From CAVSRC01 sp963743015 (GTDB taxonomy: Bacteria; Pseudomonadota; Alphaproteobacteria; Rhizobiales; Kaistiaceae): a stretch of 64,000 nt of DNA. The notes beneath the pieces are model-generated. The model was not told the origin of the DNA and did no database searches. It was given only the letters and a program-made list of their open reading frames with translations. The DNA is taken from positions 186,001-250,000 of the forward strand of contig CAVUOD010000031.1 of NCBI GenBank assembly GCA_963743015.1, read 5' to 3'. Numbering within the stretch: position 1 is the first letter of the stretch; every line of letters starts with the position of its first letter. Below, piece after piece: positions 9,677 through 18,739 of the stretch. The position numbers and the translations under genes are program-made.

Positions 9677-10360
9677 ATGACGAGCTTCACGGACAAGGTG
9701 ACGATTGCGGAACTGACCGCGCGCATGCTGATCGAGGTGAAGGCGGTGCACTTCCGTGCCGACGAGCCCTACACGTTCACCTCCGGCCTCAAGAGCCCGG
9801 TCTATACCGACTGCCGCAAGCTCATTTCCTTCCCGCAAGTGCGCAGCGTCCTGATGGATTTCGCCGTGGCGACGATCCTCCGCGAGGTCGGCTTCGCGTC
9901 CATCGACGCGGTTGCCGGTGGCGAGACGGCTGGCATTCCCTTCGCCGCCTGGATCGCCGACCGCCTTTCGCTGCCCATGCAGTATGTCCGCAAGAAGCCG
10001 AAGGGGTTCGGGCGCAACGCCCTCATCGAGGGCGATTTTCGCGAAGGCGCGCGCACGCTGCTGGTCGAGGATCTCGCTACCGACGGCGGCAGCAAGTTGA
10101 AATTCGTCGAAGGCATGCGCCAGGCGGGCATGAAAGTGGACCATGCCTTCGTCGTGTTCTTCTACGACATCTTTCCCGATACGCGCGCGCTGCTCGGCGG
10201 GGCCGGCATCAGCCTGCACTATCTCGCCACCTGGTGGGACGTGCTCAAAATAGCCCGCGCCGAGAAGACCTTCGACGATGCCACCCTCGACGAGGTCGAG
10301 AAATTCCTCCATGGCCCGGCCGAGTGGTCGCAGGCCCATGGCGGCATCGTGCCCGGGTGA
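9677..10360 (+). CDS. pyrE: Orotate phosphoribosyltransferase
   Basis: Transfers phosphoribose from PRPP to orotate, giving OMP, the substrate of PyrF. 227 residues. The PRPP-binding loop is TLLVEDLATDGGSK, the orotate side has FTSGLKSPVYTDCRKL, and the flexible-loop lysines are in YVRKKPKGFGRNALIEG. It starts at ATG 9677 (MTSFTDKVTIAEL). The length and RKKPKG loop are typical of alphaproteobacterial PyrE. It is transcribed away from the MGS-amidohydrolase gene. Confidence 0.95.
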   Translation: MTSFTDKVTIAELTARMLIEVKAVHFRADEPYTFTSGLKSPVYTDCRKLISFPQVRSVLMDFAVATILREVGFASIDAVAGGETAGIPFAAWIADRLSLPMQYVRKKPKGFGRNALIEGDFREGARTLLVEDLATDGGSKLKFVEGMRQAGMKVDHAFVVFFYDIFPDTRALLGGAGISLHYLATWWDVLKIARAEKTFDDATLDEVEKFLHGPAEWSQAHGGIVPG

Positions 10361-10465
10361 GGGCACGCACGGGTCTGTTCTCATGCAACGGGCCCAAGTG
10401 CGAAAGCCATCGCCCCACCAGGTCCCCGGCGGCGCGGGGACGACGTCATGAGGTGCTCTCCAGGC

Positions 10466-11362
10466 CTATCCCTTCGCCTTCAGCGCCCTGGCCCTCTCGA
10501 CCTGGTCGCGCCAGGGATATTTCGGCTCGTAGCCGAGCACCTGGCGCGCCTTGTCGATGGAGATCAGCGACTCGTTGGCCGTGAAGGGGCGTTTGCGCGG
10601 CGTGCCGGGGAAGACCGCATCGAGCAGTTCGTCGTTCGATCGGGTCATCACCGAATCGGCATTGGCGATGCCGAAGACATGGGCGCCCGTCAGCTTGGCC
10701 TTGAGTGCGAGATCGACCGCCTGGGCGCCGTCGCGGGCGTCGATATAGGTCCACAGGTTGAACTTGCGGCCGTGCGGGTCGTGGTCGAAATCGGGGAAGG
10801 CCGCATAGTCCTCCTCCGCCATGACGTTGGAGAAACGCAGGCCGACGATCTTCAGCGCGGGATCCCAGCGGCAGAACTGCTCGGCCATCTTCTCGCTGAG
10901 CAGCTTGGAGAGCGAATAGGCGGTCTCCGGCCGCTCGACCGTCTCGTCGACCGGGGCATGGATCGGCCCCTTGGCATAGGGCACGCCGTAGATGGTCTCA
11001 CTCGACGCCCACACCACATTGCGGATGCCAAGCTGCCGGGCCGCCTCGAACATGTTGTAGGTCGATTGCATGTTGGTGGCGAAGGTGACGTGATTGGTCG
11101 CCTGCCCCGGCGCGGGAATCGCGGCCAGGTGGACGAGGCCGGTCACCGCCTCGACCCGCTCGTCGATCGCCGACAGGGCCGCCATCGCATCGCCGAAGTC
11201 GGTGATGTCGGCGCGGGCATAGCGCACATCGGTGGGCAGCGGCGGATTGTGCAGGTCGGGCGGCGGCACCATGTCGATCGAGGTCACGTCATGGCCGCGG
11301 TCCATCAGATAATGCACGACGACACGCCCAAGTTTGCCGCTCCCTCCCGTGACGACGATCAT
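10466..11362 (-). CDS. NAD(P)-dependent epimerase/dehydratase family oxidoreductase
   Basis: A 298-residue extended short-chain dehydrogenase. The nucleotide-binding motif is VVTGGSGKLGRVV (GxxGxxG) at residues 3-15. The catalytic region has SSETIYGVP and YSLSKLLSE (YxxxK). The gene starts at ATG 11362 behind a strong GAGGGAG ribosome binding site. The methyltransferase gene is divergent. It could act on a nucleotide sugar or a uronate; the sequence does not decide the substrate. Confidence 0.85.
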   Translation of the reverse strand: MIVVTGGSGKLGRVVVHYLMDRGHDVTSIDMVPPPDLHNPPLPTDVRYARADITDFGDAMAALSAIDERVEAVTGLVHLAAIPAPGQATNHVTFATNMQSTYNMFEAARQLGIRNVVWASSETIYGVPYAKGPIHAPVDETVERPETAYSLSKLLSEKMAEQFCRWDPALKIVGLRFSNVMAEEDYAAFPDFDHDPHGRKFNLWTYIDARDGAQAVDLALKAKLTGAHVFGIANADSVMTRSNDELLDAVFPGTPRKRPFTANESLISIDKARQVLGYEPKYPWRDQVERARALKAKG

Positions 11363-11509
11363 CGCCAACTCCCTCTTTTCGTGACTGTCATGGAATTCGT
11401 CTGACTTACCGCTTTCGTGCGTGCAAGGCAAAGACACTTGCCTTAGCAATTCATGCAGATCGCGCCCCGCGCCGCTTTGCGGCACAGTGGGCGGTTGAGG
11501 GGCAGGCAG

Positions 11510-12349
11510 GTGGACAAGGATCTGGCGAAGAAACGGGTGAGCGACCGCTGGTCGGACATGTCCGACGTCGAGGTCGCCGCCGATGCTGCGCGGCGGCTGG
11601 CGCTGAGGGCGAGCGCGGCCTCGGAGATCGAAGCGCGCCGCCGGGCGCTGGATCTGCTCGATCCGCGTCCCGGCGAGATCGTCATCGACGTCGGCGCCGG
11701 CAGCGGCATCGTCAGCCTCGAACTTGCGGCACGCGTGGCGCCGGGTGGCCGGGTCTTTGCCGTCGATCGGTCGGCGCCCCTGCTGGCCCACGCCGGGGCC
11801 GCCGCAAAGGCGGCCGGGGTGGGCCATATGGTCGACTGCCGCGTCGCCGACGGCCGCGCGCTGCCTTTCGGCCAGGCCGCTTTCGATGCGGCCCTGTCGC
11901 ATCTGGTGCTGCTGCATGTGGACGAGCCCGGCGCCGTGATCGCCGAGATGAAACGGGTGACGCGGCGCGGCGGACGGGTGATGTGCGTCGAGATGGACTG
12001 GGAGACGATGATCGTCCATCCGGCGGCGGTGGCGGTCACCCGCCGCATCCTGCACCATTCCCAGAGCCGCCAGGTCGATGCCTGGATGGGCCGGCGCCTG
12101 TCGCCGCTGTTCCGCGAAGCCGGCTTGCGCGCCATCACCGTCGAACCGATCGTCGGTATCGACGAGGGCAGCGGCGATCGCGTCTGGCTGGACTATCTCA
12201 TCGAACGCGCCGGAATTGCGGTTGCCGACAAGGTGATCACCGAGCAGGAGGCACGTCACTGGACGGAGCGCCTCGAGGAGGCCTTCGCCGCCGGCCGCTT
12301 CTTCTTCTCCATCACCCAGTTTGCGGTGATGGGCCGGGTGCCCGAGTAG
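11510..12349 (+). CDS. Class I SAM-dependent methyltransferase
   Basis: About 279 residues from the GTG at 11510 (VDKDLAKKRVSDRWSDM); an ATG at 11453 would add 19 residues. The SAM-binding motif I is VIDVGAGSGIVSLELA, followed by FAVDRS (motif II acidic residue), ADGRALPFGQAAFDAALSHL and MKRVTRRGGRVMCVEMDWE. This pattern is that of UbiE/Methyltransf_11-type small-molecule methyltransferases. The acceptor is unknown. It is divergent from the epimerase-like gene, with 147 bases between starts. Confidence 0.82.
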   Translation: MDKDLAKKRVSDRWSDMSDVEVAADAARRLALRASAASEIEARRRALDLLDPRPGEIVIDVGAGSGIVSLELAARVAPGGRVFAVDRSAPLLAHAGAAAKAAGVGHMVDCRVADGRALPFGQAAFDAALSHLVLLHVDEPGAVIAEMKRVTRRGGRVMCVEMDWETMIVHPAAVAVTRRILHHSQSRQVDAWMGRRLSPLFREAGLRAITVEPIVGIDEGSGDRVWLDYLIERAGIAVADKVITEQEARHWTERLEEAFAAGRFFFSITQFAVMGRVPE

Positions 12350-12370
12350 AGCGGCGAAGCGGGTACGCCG

Positions 12371-12971
12371 TCACTTGAACAGGCCGAGCGCCTCCTTGAT
12401 CGAATAGATGGTCCACTGGTGCAGGCTCTCGTTCTTATCGATCTGGACGTGGTTGAGGTCCGGCCGGGTCATGTTGTCGATCGTGCCGGTGAAGCCGCGC
12501 CCGCCGACGACCTTGGTATTGGCGCCGGTGGCCGAGTTCGACCGGTAATTGATGACCCATTTGACGTTGGGTGGGATCCGCGCCGAGTTGGTGATGTCGT
12601 AGAAGACCAGCAGGGCAACCGGGATGTGCCGCTTCTCCAGCTCGTAGGCCATCAGCAGGATCGTGTCGGCGCCCCACGAATGGCCGACCAGCGCGATCGG
12701 GTAAGGCTGCGTCCGGTAGGCCTTGACGATTCCGGCGGTGAGGGCGCGCCACTTGTCGAAGGGTTGCGAGACGGCGGGTACGCCATGGGCGTTCATCTCC
12801 CCGGCGAGCGCGTCCATGCCGCTCGAAAAGATGCCGAGTGCGCCGCGCAGTACATAGACGGGCGGTGCCCAGGGCGCGGCCGGTCCGTGCGGCGGCGTCG
12901 GTCGGTGGTGCGACGAGGAGGCTGACAACCAGCGCCACGAAGAGGGCGCCGACAACACGTCGTGCTTGCAT
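12371..12971 (-). CDS. Exported alpha/beta-hydrolase-like protein, frameshifted
   Basis: The start ATG at 12971 opens a signal peptide (MQARRVVGALFVALVVSLLV, then APPTDAAA). After about 35 codons the frame changes near 12870 and the main body continues as PPVYVLRGALGIFSSGMDAL. It has the nucleophile elbow IALVGHSWGADTILLMAYEL and a late HVQIDK histidine region. The total span of 601 bases is 3n+1, again fitting one added base. The fold resembles thioesterase/lipase-like hydrolases acting in the periplasm or outside. Substrate unknown. Confidence 0.7.
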
Positions 12972-13202
12972 AGTGGCATTCGCCGTCTTTGGCGGGCTCC
13001 TTGGCGGGCCGAAGTTTCCTCGTATCGGGTTCGGCGGGGTTTCACAAACCCGGCCCAGGGCGGGCATGGGTCGGCAGGGGTGTTCGACCGGCGCCGCATC
13101 CATGGCGACGCACCGCATCGACCCCTCATGGTGAGGCGCGCGATTCGCGGCCGAGGGCGCGGGTGCCCGGCGTCATGCCGACTCCGGCGGATCAGCCGCT
13201 GT

Positions 13203-14126
13203 TCAGGTGATCTCCTTGAGCCACGGCGGATCGGCGCCGGCCCGCGACACCGTCACGGCGGCCGCCTTGATGGCAAAGCTCAGCACGTCGGTCAGGCGTC
13301 CGCGGTCGAGCTTGGCCACCGCCGGCTTGGTCAGCAGGCCGAGTGCGTCCAGCCGGGCGAGGACGCCGGCGGTGAAGGTGTCGCCGGCGCCGACGGTGTC
13401 GACCACCTTGGCGGCCATGCCCGGCACCGACACGGCGTGATGGGCCGTGATCGCCGTGGCGCCGGCGGCGCCGCGGGTCAGGATCACCAGCCTGGCGCCG
13501 TGGTCGAGCCAGCGGCGGGCGATCTCCTCGAAGCTCGCCTCCGGCGCGATCCAGGCGAGGTCCTCGTCGCTCAGGCGGGCGATGTCGGCCATGGCGACGA
13601 GCCGGTCGAGACGGGCGAGATAGCCTTCGCGATTGCGCACCAGCGAGGCGCGGATATTGGGATCGAGCGAGATCACCCGGTCCTTCTGCTCGCGCCGCAT
13701 CAGCGCTTCGAGCGTCGAGCCGCAGGGTTCGGCGACCAGGCTGATGGAGCCGAAATGCAGCGCCGCGACGGTCTTCGGAAAGGCCGGCAGGTCGGCTTCG
13801 GTCAGCATGCGCCCGGCCGAGCCTTCATCGAAGAAGGCGTAGCGGGCATTGCCGTCTTCCAGCGTGACGAAGGCCAGCGTGGTCGGCCGCTTGACGGCGG
13901 CGACGAAGGACAGGTCGACGCCGCTGTCGGTCAAAGACTGACGCAGCATGTCGCCGAAGAAGTCGGTGGACATGCCGCCGAAGAAGCCGGTCGTGGCGCC
14001 GAGGCGGGCCATGGCGACGGCCACGTTGTAGGGCGAGCCGCCAGTCGCCGGCTGGAACAGCGCATTGCCGTCCGCGCCCTTGCGCGGCAGGAAATCGATC
14101 AGAGCTTCACCGCAGGAAATGATCAT
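13203..14126 (-). CDS. frcK: PfkB-family sugar kinase, probable fructokinase
   Basis: A 307-residue kinase. The N-terminal PfkB signature is ATGGSPYNVAVAMARLG and the C-terminal signature is VVDTVGAGDTFTAGVLARLD, with the catalytic Asp in GAGDTF. It begins at ATG 14126, 20 bases after the ROK regulator stop, so the two are co-transcribed. Because the pair is divergent from an FrcB/FrcC/FrcA-type transporter, fructose phosphorylation is the likely role. The name FrcK is assigned by context. Confidence 0.82.
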   Translation of the reverse strand: MIISCGEALIDFLPRKGADGNALFQPATGGSPYNVAVAMARLGATTGFFGGMSTDFFGDMLRQSLTDSGVDLSFVAAVKRPTTLAFVTLEDGNARYAFFDEGSAGRMLTEADLPAFPKTVAALHFGSISLVAEPCGSTLEALMRREQKDRVISLDPNIRASLVRNREGYLARLDRLVAMADIARLSDEDLAWIAPEASFEEIARRWLDHGARLVILTRGAAGATAITAHHAVSVPGMAAKVVDTVGAGDTFTAGVLARLDALGLLTKPAVAKLDRGRLTDVLSFAIKAAAVTVSRAGADPPWLKEIT

Positions 14127-14145
14127 CGATTTGAACCCGAGACGC

Positions 14146-15444
14146 TCAGCCGGCTGGCAGGGCCTCCTTGAACAGGACTTCGCGGTCGCGCGCGAAGTTG
14201 GCAAGCAGCGGCAGACAGGCGCCGCCGATGGCGCGCGCACCGCTGCCGATGACGCCTTCGATCGCGGTCACCGGCGACAGTCCCTGCCGGTCGAATTCCC
14301 CCAGCCGGGCGTTTACACGTTCCACCATACGTCGGCGGACAGTGGCGGGGAAAGCGCCATCGATGATGACGGCCGGAAAGTCCACCACAGAAATGGCTGC
14401 GACGATGGCGAAGGCGATGCCCGCTGCGGCTTCGTCGATCCAGGCATCGTGCAACGGGTCGATATCGCCCCAGTCGTCGGGCGAGCGCCACAGAATCGAG
14501 GCGTCTTGGCCGGCGTCGCGCAGCCGGTCGGCAAGAAGATAGAGCGAAGCGGAGCGAATCAGCTGCTGGGTGACCGGCTGGCCGTTGGCGGCGCGCGTGG
14601 CGACCGGCATGGAGCCGAGTGCCCCGGCATTGCCGGTGCGGCCCGAATAGAGGTGGCCGTTGAGGACGACACCGCCGCCGATGAACGAGCCGACGAAGAA
14701 ATGCAGAAAGTCGGGATGCTGTTCGGGATTGCCGAACACCATCTCGGCGGCGCAGGCCGCCGTGGCGTCGTTGGTGAAATAGACTGGCCACGGGCAGACG
14801 TGCTGGACCTCATCGCGGAGGTCGAAGCTGCGCCACTGGTCGAGGACGTCATGCGGCGCGCCGATCTGCGCCTCCCAGCTCCACAGTTCGAAGGGTGCGG
14901 CGATGCCGAGCCCGGCGACGCGGCGCGCCTGTTCGGGGGTCAGGCTTGCGGTCAGCGTGGCAATACCGTCGGTGACGAAGGCGAGCACGCTGGCGGGCGT
15001 CGGATAGCTGCCGCCGAGATGGGTGGTGCGGCGCACCGAGCCGATGAAATCGATCAGCACCAGATCGTTGACGCGGCGGCCGATCTTGAGACCGAGCGAG
15101 AACGCGCCGCCCGGATTGAGGGCAAATGGCACCGACGGCTGGCCAATGCGGCCGCGCCGCGGATTCTGCTTGATGATCAGCCCGTCGGCCTCGAGCTGGC
15201 GCATGATGACGGCGATGGTCTGCGCCGAAAGGCCGGTCTGGCGGGCAATCTCGGCTCGCGGCACGCTGCCGTAGCGGCGGATCAGCGACAGGACCAGCCG
15301 CTCGTTGTAGAGGCGCACGCCGCTCTGGTTGGTGCCGCGGGCGAAATTCGGCGCGCGTGGGCGGGCGGCTTCCGCAGCGGCGCTGTCGGCGCTCGGTGTC
15401 ATCTCCCGACCGGGCAGGTCGCCCGTCTGGTTCGCCGCAGACAC
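14146..15444 (-). CDS. ROK-family transcriptional regulator, probable fructose locus repressor
   Basis: About 432 residues. An N-terminal winged helix-turn-helix (RAEIARQTGLSAQTIAVIMR, followed by the wing RRGRIGQPSVPFALNPGG) precedes a ROK sugar-binding domain with VGSFIGGGVVLNGHLYSGRTGNAGALG. The classical zinc-binding CxCGxxGC cluster is not visible, so ligand binding may differ from true sugar-kinase ROKs. I chose the GTG at 15444 because AAGGA precedes it by 9 bases; ATG 15402 and ATG 15528 are alternatives. The upstream region holds two palindromes (15534-15586) likely to be its operators. It forms an operon with the fructokinase gene. Confidence 0.82.
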   Translation of the reverse strand: MSAANQTGDLPGREMTPSADSAAAEAARPRAPNFARGTNQSGVRLYNERLVLSLIRRYGSVPRAEIARQTGLSAQTIAVIMRQLEADGLIIKQNPRRGRIGQPSVPFALNPGGAFSLGLKIGRRVNDLVLIDFIGSVRRTTHLGGSYPTPASVLAFVTDGIATLTASLTPEQARRVAGLGIAAPFELWSWEAQIGAPHDVLDQWRSFDLRDEVQHVCPWPVYFTNDATAACAAEMVFGNPEQHPDFLHFFVGSFIGGGVVLNGHLYSGRTGNAGALGSMPVATRAANGQPVTQQLIRSASLYLLADRLRDAGQDASILWRSPDDWGDIDPLHDAWIDEAAAGIAFAIVAAISVVDFPAVIIDGAFPATVRRRMVERVNARLGEFDRQGLSPVTAIEGVIGSGARAIGGACLPLLANFARDREVLFKEALPAG

Positions 15445-15533
15445 GTTGGCCCATCCTTGGTTCGGCCTTGGTGGCCGATTTCCCCCGGCGCGCCGTGCGC
15501 CGCCTGCGACGATGCGTGCCCGGCGCATCGCCT

Positions 15534-15567
15534 GTCAATAATTAAATCCGCTGGATTTATAATTGAC
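15534..15567. promoter_or_regulatory. AT-rich palindrome, candidate ROK operator
   Basis: Left arm gtcaataattaaatcc and right arm ggatttataattgac meet around a central gct: an imperfect 15-16 bp inverted repeat that is far more AT-rich than the surroundings. It sits between the divergent ROK and frcB starts. A TTGACA-like box falls at each end (15533-15538 on the minus strand, 15563-15568 on the plus strand), so a bound repressor would cover both promoters. Confidence 0.65.
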
Positions 15568-15586
15568 AACAGGTTCGACCTGTTGT
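15566..15586. promoter_or_regulatory. Second palindrome, candidate operator
   Basis: A perfect 9-bp inverted repeat, acaacaggt and acctgttgt around tcg, directly after the AT-rich palindrome and overlapping the plus-strand TTGACA-like box. It is a second candidate site for the ROK or another regulator, on the frcB side of the divergent promoter region. Confidence 0.6.
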
Positions 15587-15720
15587 GTCGTTGCGGGGTC
15601 AAACTCCGCGGCCGGTCCCGGGCGAGTGCCCGGTGGAGTGCGGGCCGGCCACAAGCGGAGAGACGTACCTATGGTGGGCCGCCATAGCGGCGGTCAGCAG
15701 GTTCACTTGGGAGGAAATCC

Positions 15721-16737
15721 GTGCAGAAACATCTGAAACTCATCAGTGCATGTGTCGCTGGCGCCATGGCTTTCGGCCTTGGCGCAGTAACGGCACAGGC
15801 TGCCGATCTCGTCGGTCTGATCACCAAGACCGAGGGCAATCCGTTCTTCGTCAAGATGCGCGAAGGCGCTCAGGCAAAGGCCAAGGAACTCGGCCTCACC
15901 CTGCAGAGCTATGCCGGCAAGTATGACGGCGACAACGACACGCAGGTGGCGGCCATCGAATCGCTGATCGCGGCCGGCGCCAAGGGCTTCGCCATCGTGC
16001 CGAGCGATTCCTCGGCGATCGTGCCGACCATCAAGAAGGCGCGCGATGCGGGCCTGATGGTCATCGTGCTCGATACCCCGCTCGACCCGATGGATGCGGC
16101 CGACGCCACCTTCGCCACCGACAACCGCAAGGCGGGTCTGCTGATCGGCGAATGGGCCAAGGGCACGCTCGGCGCCAAGGCGGCCGACGCCAAGATCGCC
16201 TTCCTCGACCTGGCCACCAACCAGCCGACGGTCGACTATCTGCGCGACCAGGGCTTCATGCAGGGCTTCGGCATCGACGTGAAGGACCCCAACCACTACG
16301 GCGACGAGACCGACCCGCGCATCTGCGGCCATGAGATGACCGGCGGTGCCGAGGACGGCGGCCGTACGGCGATGGAGAAGCTGCTCCAGAAGTGCCCGGA
16401 CGTGAACGTGATGTACACGATCAACGAGCCGGCGGCGGCGGGCGGCTATGAGGCCATCAAGGCGGCCGGCAAGGAAGGCCAGGTTCTGGTCGTTTCGATC
16501 GATGGCGGCTGCCCGGGCGTGAAGAACGTGCAGGCCGGCATCATCGGTGCCACCTCGCAGCAGTACCCGCACAAGATGGCGGCGATGGCGCTGGAAGCGA
16601 TCGCCAGCGGCAAGCTGCCGGACGGCGTCGCCAAGGGCGGCTTCTTCGACACCGGTGCGCAGCTGATCACCGACAAGCCGGTGGAAGGCGTTCCGTCGAT
16701 CAGCATCGACGAAGGCCTGAAGCTCTGCTGGGGCTAA
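15721..16737 (+). CDS. frcB: Fructose-type sugar ABC transporter, periplasmic binding protein
   Basis: A 338-residue binding protein of the ribose/xylose (type I, Peripla_BP_4) family. The signal peptide ends at about residue 27 (GAVTAQA-ADLVGL). The mature protein starts LVGLITKTEGNPFFVKMREG and contains FAIVPSDSSAIVP and DATFATDNRKAGLLIGEWAK. It matches the FrcB branch of Rhizobiales in sequence pattern and operon order. The start is GTG 15721 behind GGGAGGAA. Two operator-like palindromes precede it and a stem-loop follows, as is usual for highly expressed binding-protein genes. Confidence 0.88.
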   Translation: MQKHLKLISACVAGAMAFGLGAVTAQAADLVGLITKTEGNPFFVKMREGAQAKAKELGLTLQSYAGKYDGDNDTQVAAIESLIAAGAKGFAIVPSDSSAIVPTIKKARDAGLMVIVLDTPLDPMDAADATFATDNRKAGLLIGEWAKGTLGAKAADAKIAFLDLATNQPTVDYLRDQGFMQGFGIDVKDPNHYGDETDPRICGHEMTGGAEDGGRTAMEKLLQKCPDVNVMYTINEPAAAGGYEAIKAAGKEGQVLVVSIDGGCPGVKNVQAGIIGATSQQYPHKMAAMALEAIASGKLPDGVAKGGFFDTGAQLITDKPVEGVPSISIDEGLKLCWG

Positions 16738-16778
16738 TTCCCTTCGACGTCAATCGCACCTAGACTGTCAGCAAAAGC

Positions 16779-16807
16779 GGGGGAGCAACCTGACCGGCTG
16801 CTCCCCC
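16779..16807 (+). promoter_or_regulatory. Stem-loop between frcB and frcC
   Basis: A perfect 9-bp stem (gggggagca at 16779-16787 with tgctccccc at 16799-16807) around an 11-base loop and with no T-run. Placed after the binding-protein gene, it may protect the frcB message or partly terminate transcription so that the binding protein exceeds the membrane subunits. Confidence 0.6.
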
Positions 16808-16840
16808 AGCCGCGGGGCTAACAAGCGGCAGGGGAGGACC

Positions 16841-17926
16841 ATGAACGAAAGCAGCAGCAGCGGCCCGGTCGCGGCCGCCGAATACGAGAAGGTTCTGGCC
16901 GAAGCGGACGGCAGCGCCGCCGCCTTCGAGATCGAGCACCGCGGTCCGCTGAGGCGACTCCAGGAATTCCTGCACGCCTATCCGACCGCCATTCCGTTCA
17001 TCGTGCTGATCATCGGCCTCATCGTCTTCAGCGTCCTGGTGGGCGGTCGCTTCTTCGCGCCGTTCAACCTGTCGCTGATCCTCCAGCAGGTCACCATCAT
17101 CGGTACGCTCGGCATCGCCCAGACGCTGATCATCCTGACTGCCGGCATCGACCTGTCGGTCGGCGTCATCATGATCCTCGCCTCGATCGTCATGGGCCGC
17201 CTGGCGGTGGTCAGCGGCGTGCCGGTGTTCATCGCCTTTCCGGCGGGGCTGCTGGTGGCGCTCATCTGCGGCTATATCAACGGCGCGCTGGTCACCTATC
17301 TCAAGCTGCCGCCGTTCATCGTCACGCTCGGCACCTGGAGCATCTTCGGCGCCCTCATCCTGTTCTATTCGCAGAGCGCCACCATCCGGCAGCAGGAGAT
17401 CGCGGCCGCGGCGCCGTTCCTGCAGGTCACCGGCAATTCGTTCAAGCTCGGCGGCGCGCCGGTCACCTACGGCTCGCTGCTCATGCTCTTCATCGCGGCG
17501 GTGGTCTGGTACATCCTCAATCGCACCGCCTTCGGCCGCCACGTCTATGCCACCGGCGACGATCCCAATTCGGCGCGTCTGGCCGGCATCAGCACGACCA
17601 GGACGCTGCTCGCCGTCTACTCGATGGCCGGGTTCATCTGCGCCATCGCCGGCTGGATCATGATCGGGCGCATCGGCGCCGCCAGCCCGCTCGCCGGAGC
17701 GAATGCGAACCTCGATTCGATCACCGCCGTGGTGATCGGCGGCACCAGCCTGTTCGGCGGGCGCGGCTCGATCATCGGCACGCTGATCGGGGCGCTGATC
17801 GTCGGCGTCTTCCGCGACGGCCTGTCGCTCTACGGCCTCGACAATCTCTGGCAGGAATTCACCGTCGGCGTGCTGATCATCGTCGCGGTGACCATCGACC
17901 AGTGGGTGCGGAGGATCGCGTCATGA
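16841..17926 (+). CDS. frcC: Fructose-type sugar ABC transporter, permease
   Basis: A 361-residue integral membrane protein of the BPD_transp_2 (RbsC-like) family. The N-terminal cytoplasmic part of about 55 residues is followed by roughly ten hydrophobic helices. The conserved loop IILTAGIDLSVGVIMILASI and the EAA-like segment AVVIGGTSLFGGRGSIIGTL are typical. The start ATG 16841 follows GGGGAGG. The stop overlaps the frcA start as ATGA, which implies translational coupling. Confidence 0.9.
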   Translation: MNESSSSGPVAAAEYEKVLAEADGSAAAFEIEHRGPLRRLQEFLHAYPTAIPFIVLIIGLIVFSVLVGGRFFAPFNLSLILQQVTIIGTLGIAQTLIILTAGIDLSVGVIMILASIVMGRLAVVSGVPVFIAFPAGLLVALICGYINGALVTYLKLPPFIVTLGTWSIFGALILFYSQSATIRQQEIAAAAPFLQVTGNSFKLGGAPVTYGSLLMLFIAAVVWYILNRTAFGRHVYATGDDPNSARLAGISTTRTLLAVYSMAGFICAIAGWIMIGRIGAASPLAGANANLDSITAVVIGGTSLFGGRGSIIGTLIGALIVGVFRDGLSLYGLDNLWQEFTVGVLIIVAVTIDQWVRRIAS

Positions 17927-18717
17927 GCGCGCAATCCAGTGAGCCCATCCTGCAGGCGCGCGACATCGTCAAGCACTTCGGCCGCGTGGTGGCGCTCGAC
18001 CATGCCGATTTCGACCTCAAGCCGAACGAGATCCTCGGCGTCATCGGCGACAATGGCGCCGGCAAGTCGACGCTCATCAAGATGCTCGCCGGGGCGCTCT
18101 TCCCCGACCAGGGCGAGATCCGCCTCGACGGCCAGCTCGTCCACTTCCGCTCGCCGCTCGATGCCCGCGCCGCCGGCATCGAGACGGTCTATCAGGACCT
18201 GGCTCTGTCGCCGGCCCTGTCGATCGCCGACAACCTGTTCCTCGGCCGCGAGCGGCGCAAGGGCGGCCCGATCGGCATGTTCTTCCGCCTGCTCGATCGC
18301 TCGAGCATGCGCGACGAGGCGCGCAAGCACCTCAATGCGCTTGGCCTGCTCACCATCCAGAACATCAGGCAGCCGGTGGAAACGCTGTCTGGCGGCCAGC
18401 GCCAGGGCGTGGCGGTGGTGCGCGCCGCCGCCTTCGGCAGCCGGGTCATCATCATGGACGAGCCCACGGCCGCCCTCGGCGTCAAGGAGTCGCGCCGGGT
18501 GCTCGAGCTGATGCTGGAGATCAAGCGGCGCGGCCTGCCGATCATCCTGATCAGCCACAACATGCCGCATGTCTTCGAGGTGGCCGATCGTGTCCATATT
18601 CATCGGCTCGGCCGGCGGATCGCGGTCATCGATCCGAAGAAATATTCGATGTCGGATGCGGTCGCGATCATGACCGGCGCCATGGCGCCTCCGCCGCCCG
18701 AGGAATGGGCTGCCTAG
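17923..18717 (+). CDS. frcA: Fructose-type sugar ABC transporter, ATP-binding protein
   Basis: A 264-residue ATPase. Walker A is GDNGAGKSTLIK, the Q-loop lies in VYQDLALSP, the signature is ETLSGGQRQGVAV and Walker B is VIIMDEPTAALG, followed by the H-loop LISHNMPH. It has a single nucleotide-binding domain, in contrast to the fused double-domain ATPases of many ribose-type systems and in agreement with FrcA. The ATG at 17923 overlaps the frcC stop (ATGA). An SDR gene follows after 22 bases in the same operon. Confidence 0.92.
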   Translation: MSAQSSEPILQARDIVKHFGRVVALDHADFDLKPNEILGVIGDNGAGKSTLIKMLAGALFPDQGEIRLDGQLVHFRSPLDARAAGIETVYQDLALSPALSIADNLFLGRERRKGGPIGMFFRLLDRSSMRDEARKHLNALGLLTIQNIRQPVETLSGGQRQGVAVVRAAAFGSRVIIMDEPTAALGVKESRRVLELMLEIKRRGLPIILISHNMPHVFEVADRVHIHRLGRRIAVIDPKKYSMSDAVAIMTGAMAPPPPEEWAA

Positions 18718-18739
18718 ACGGGGCGGCAGGAGGGTTGCT

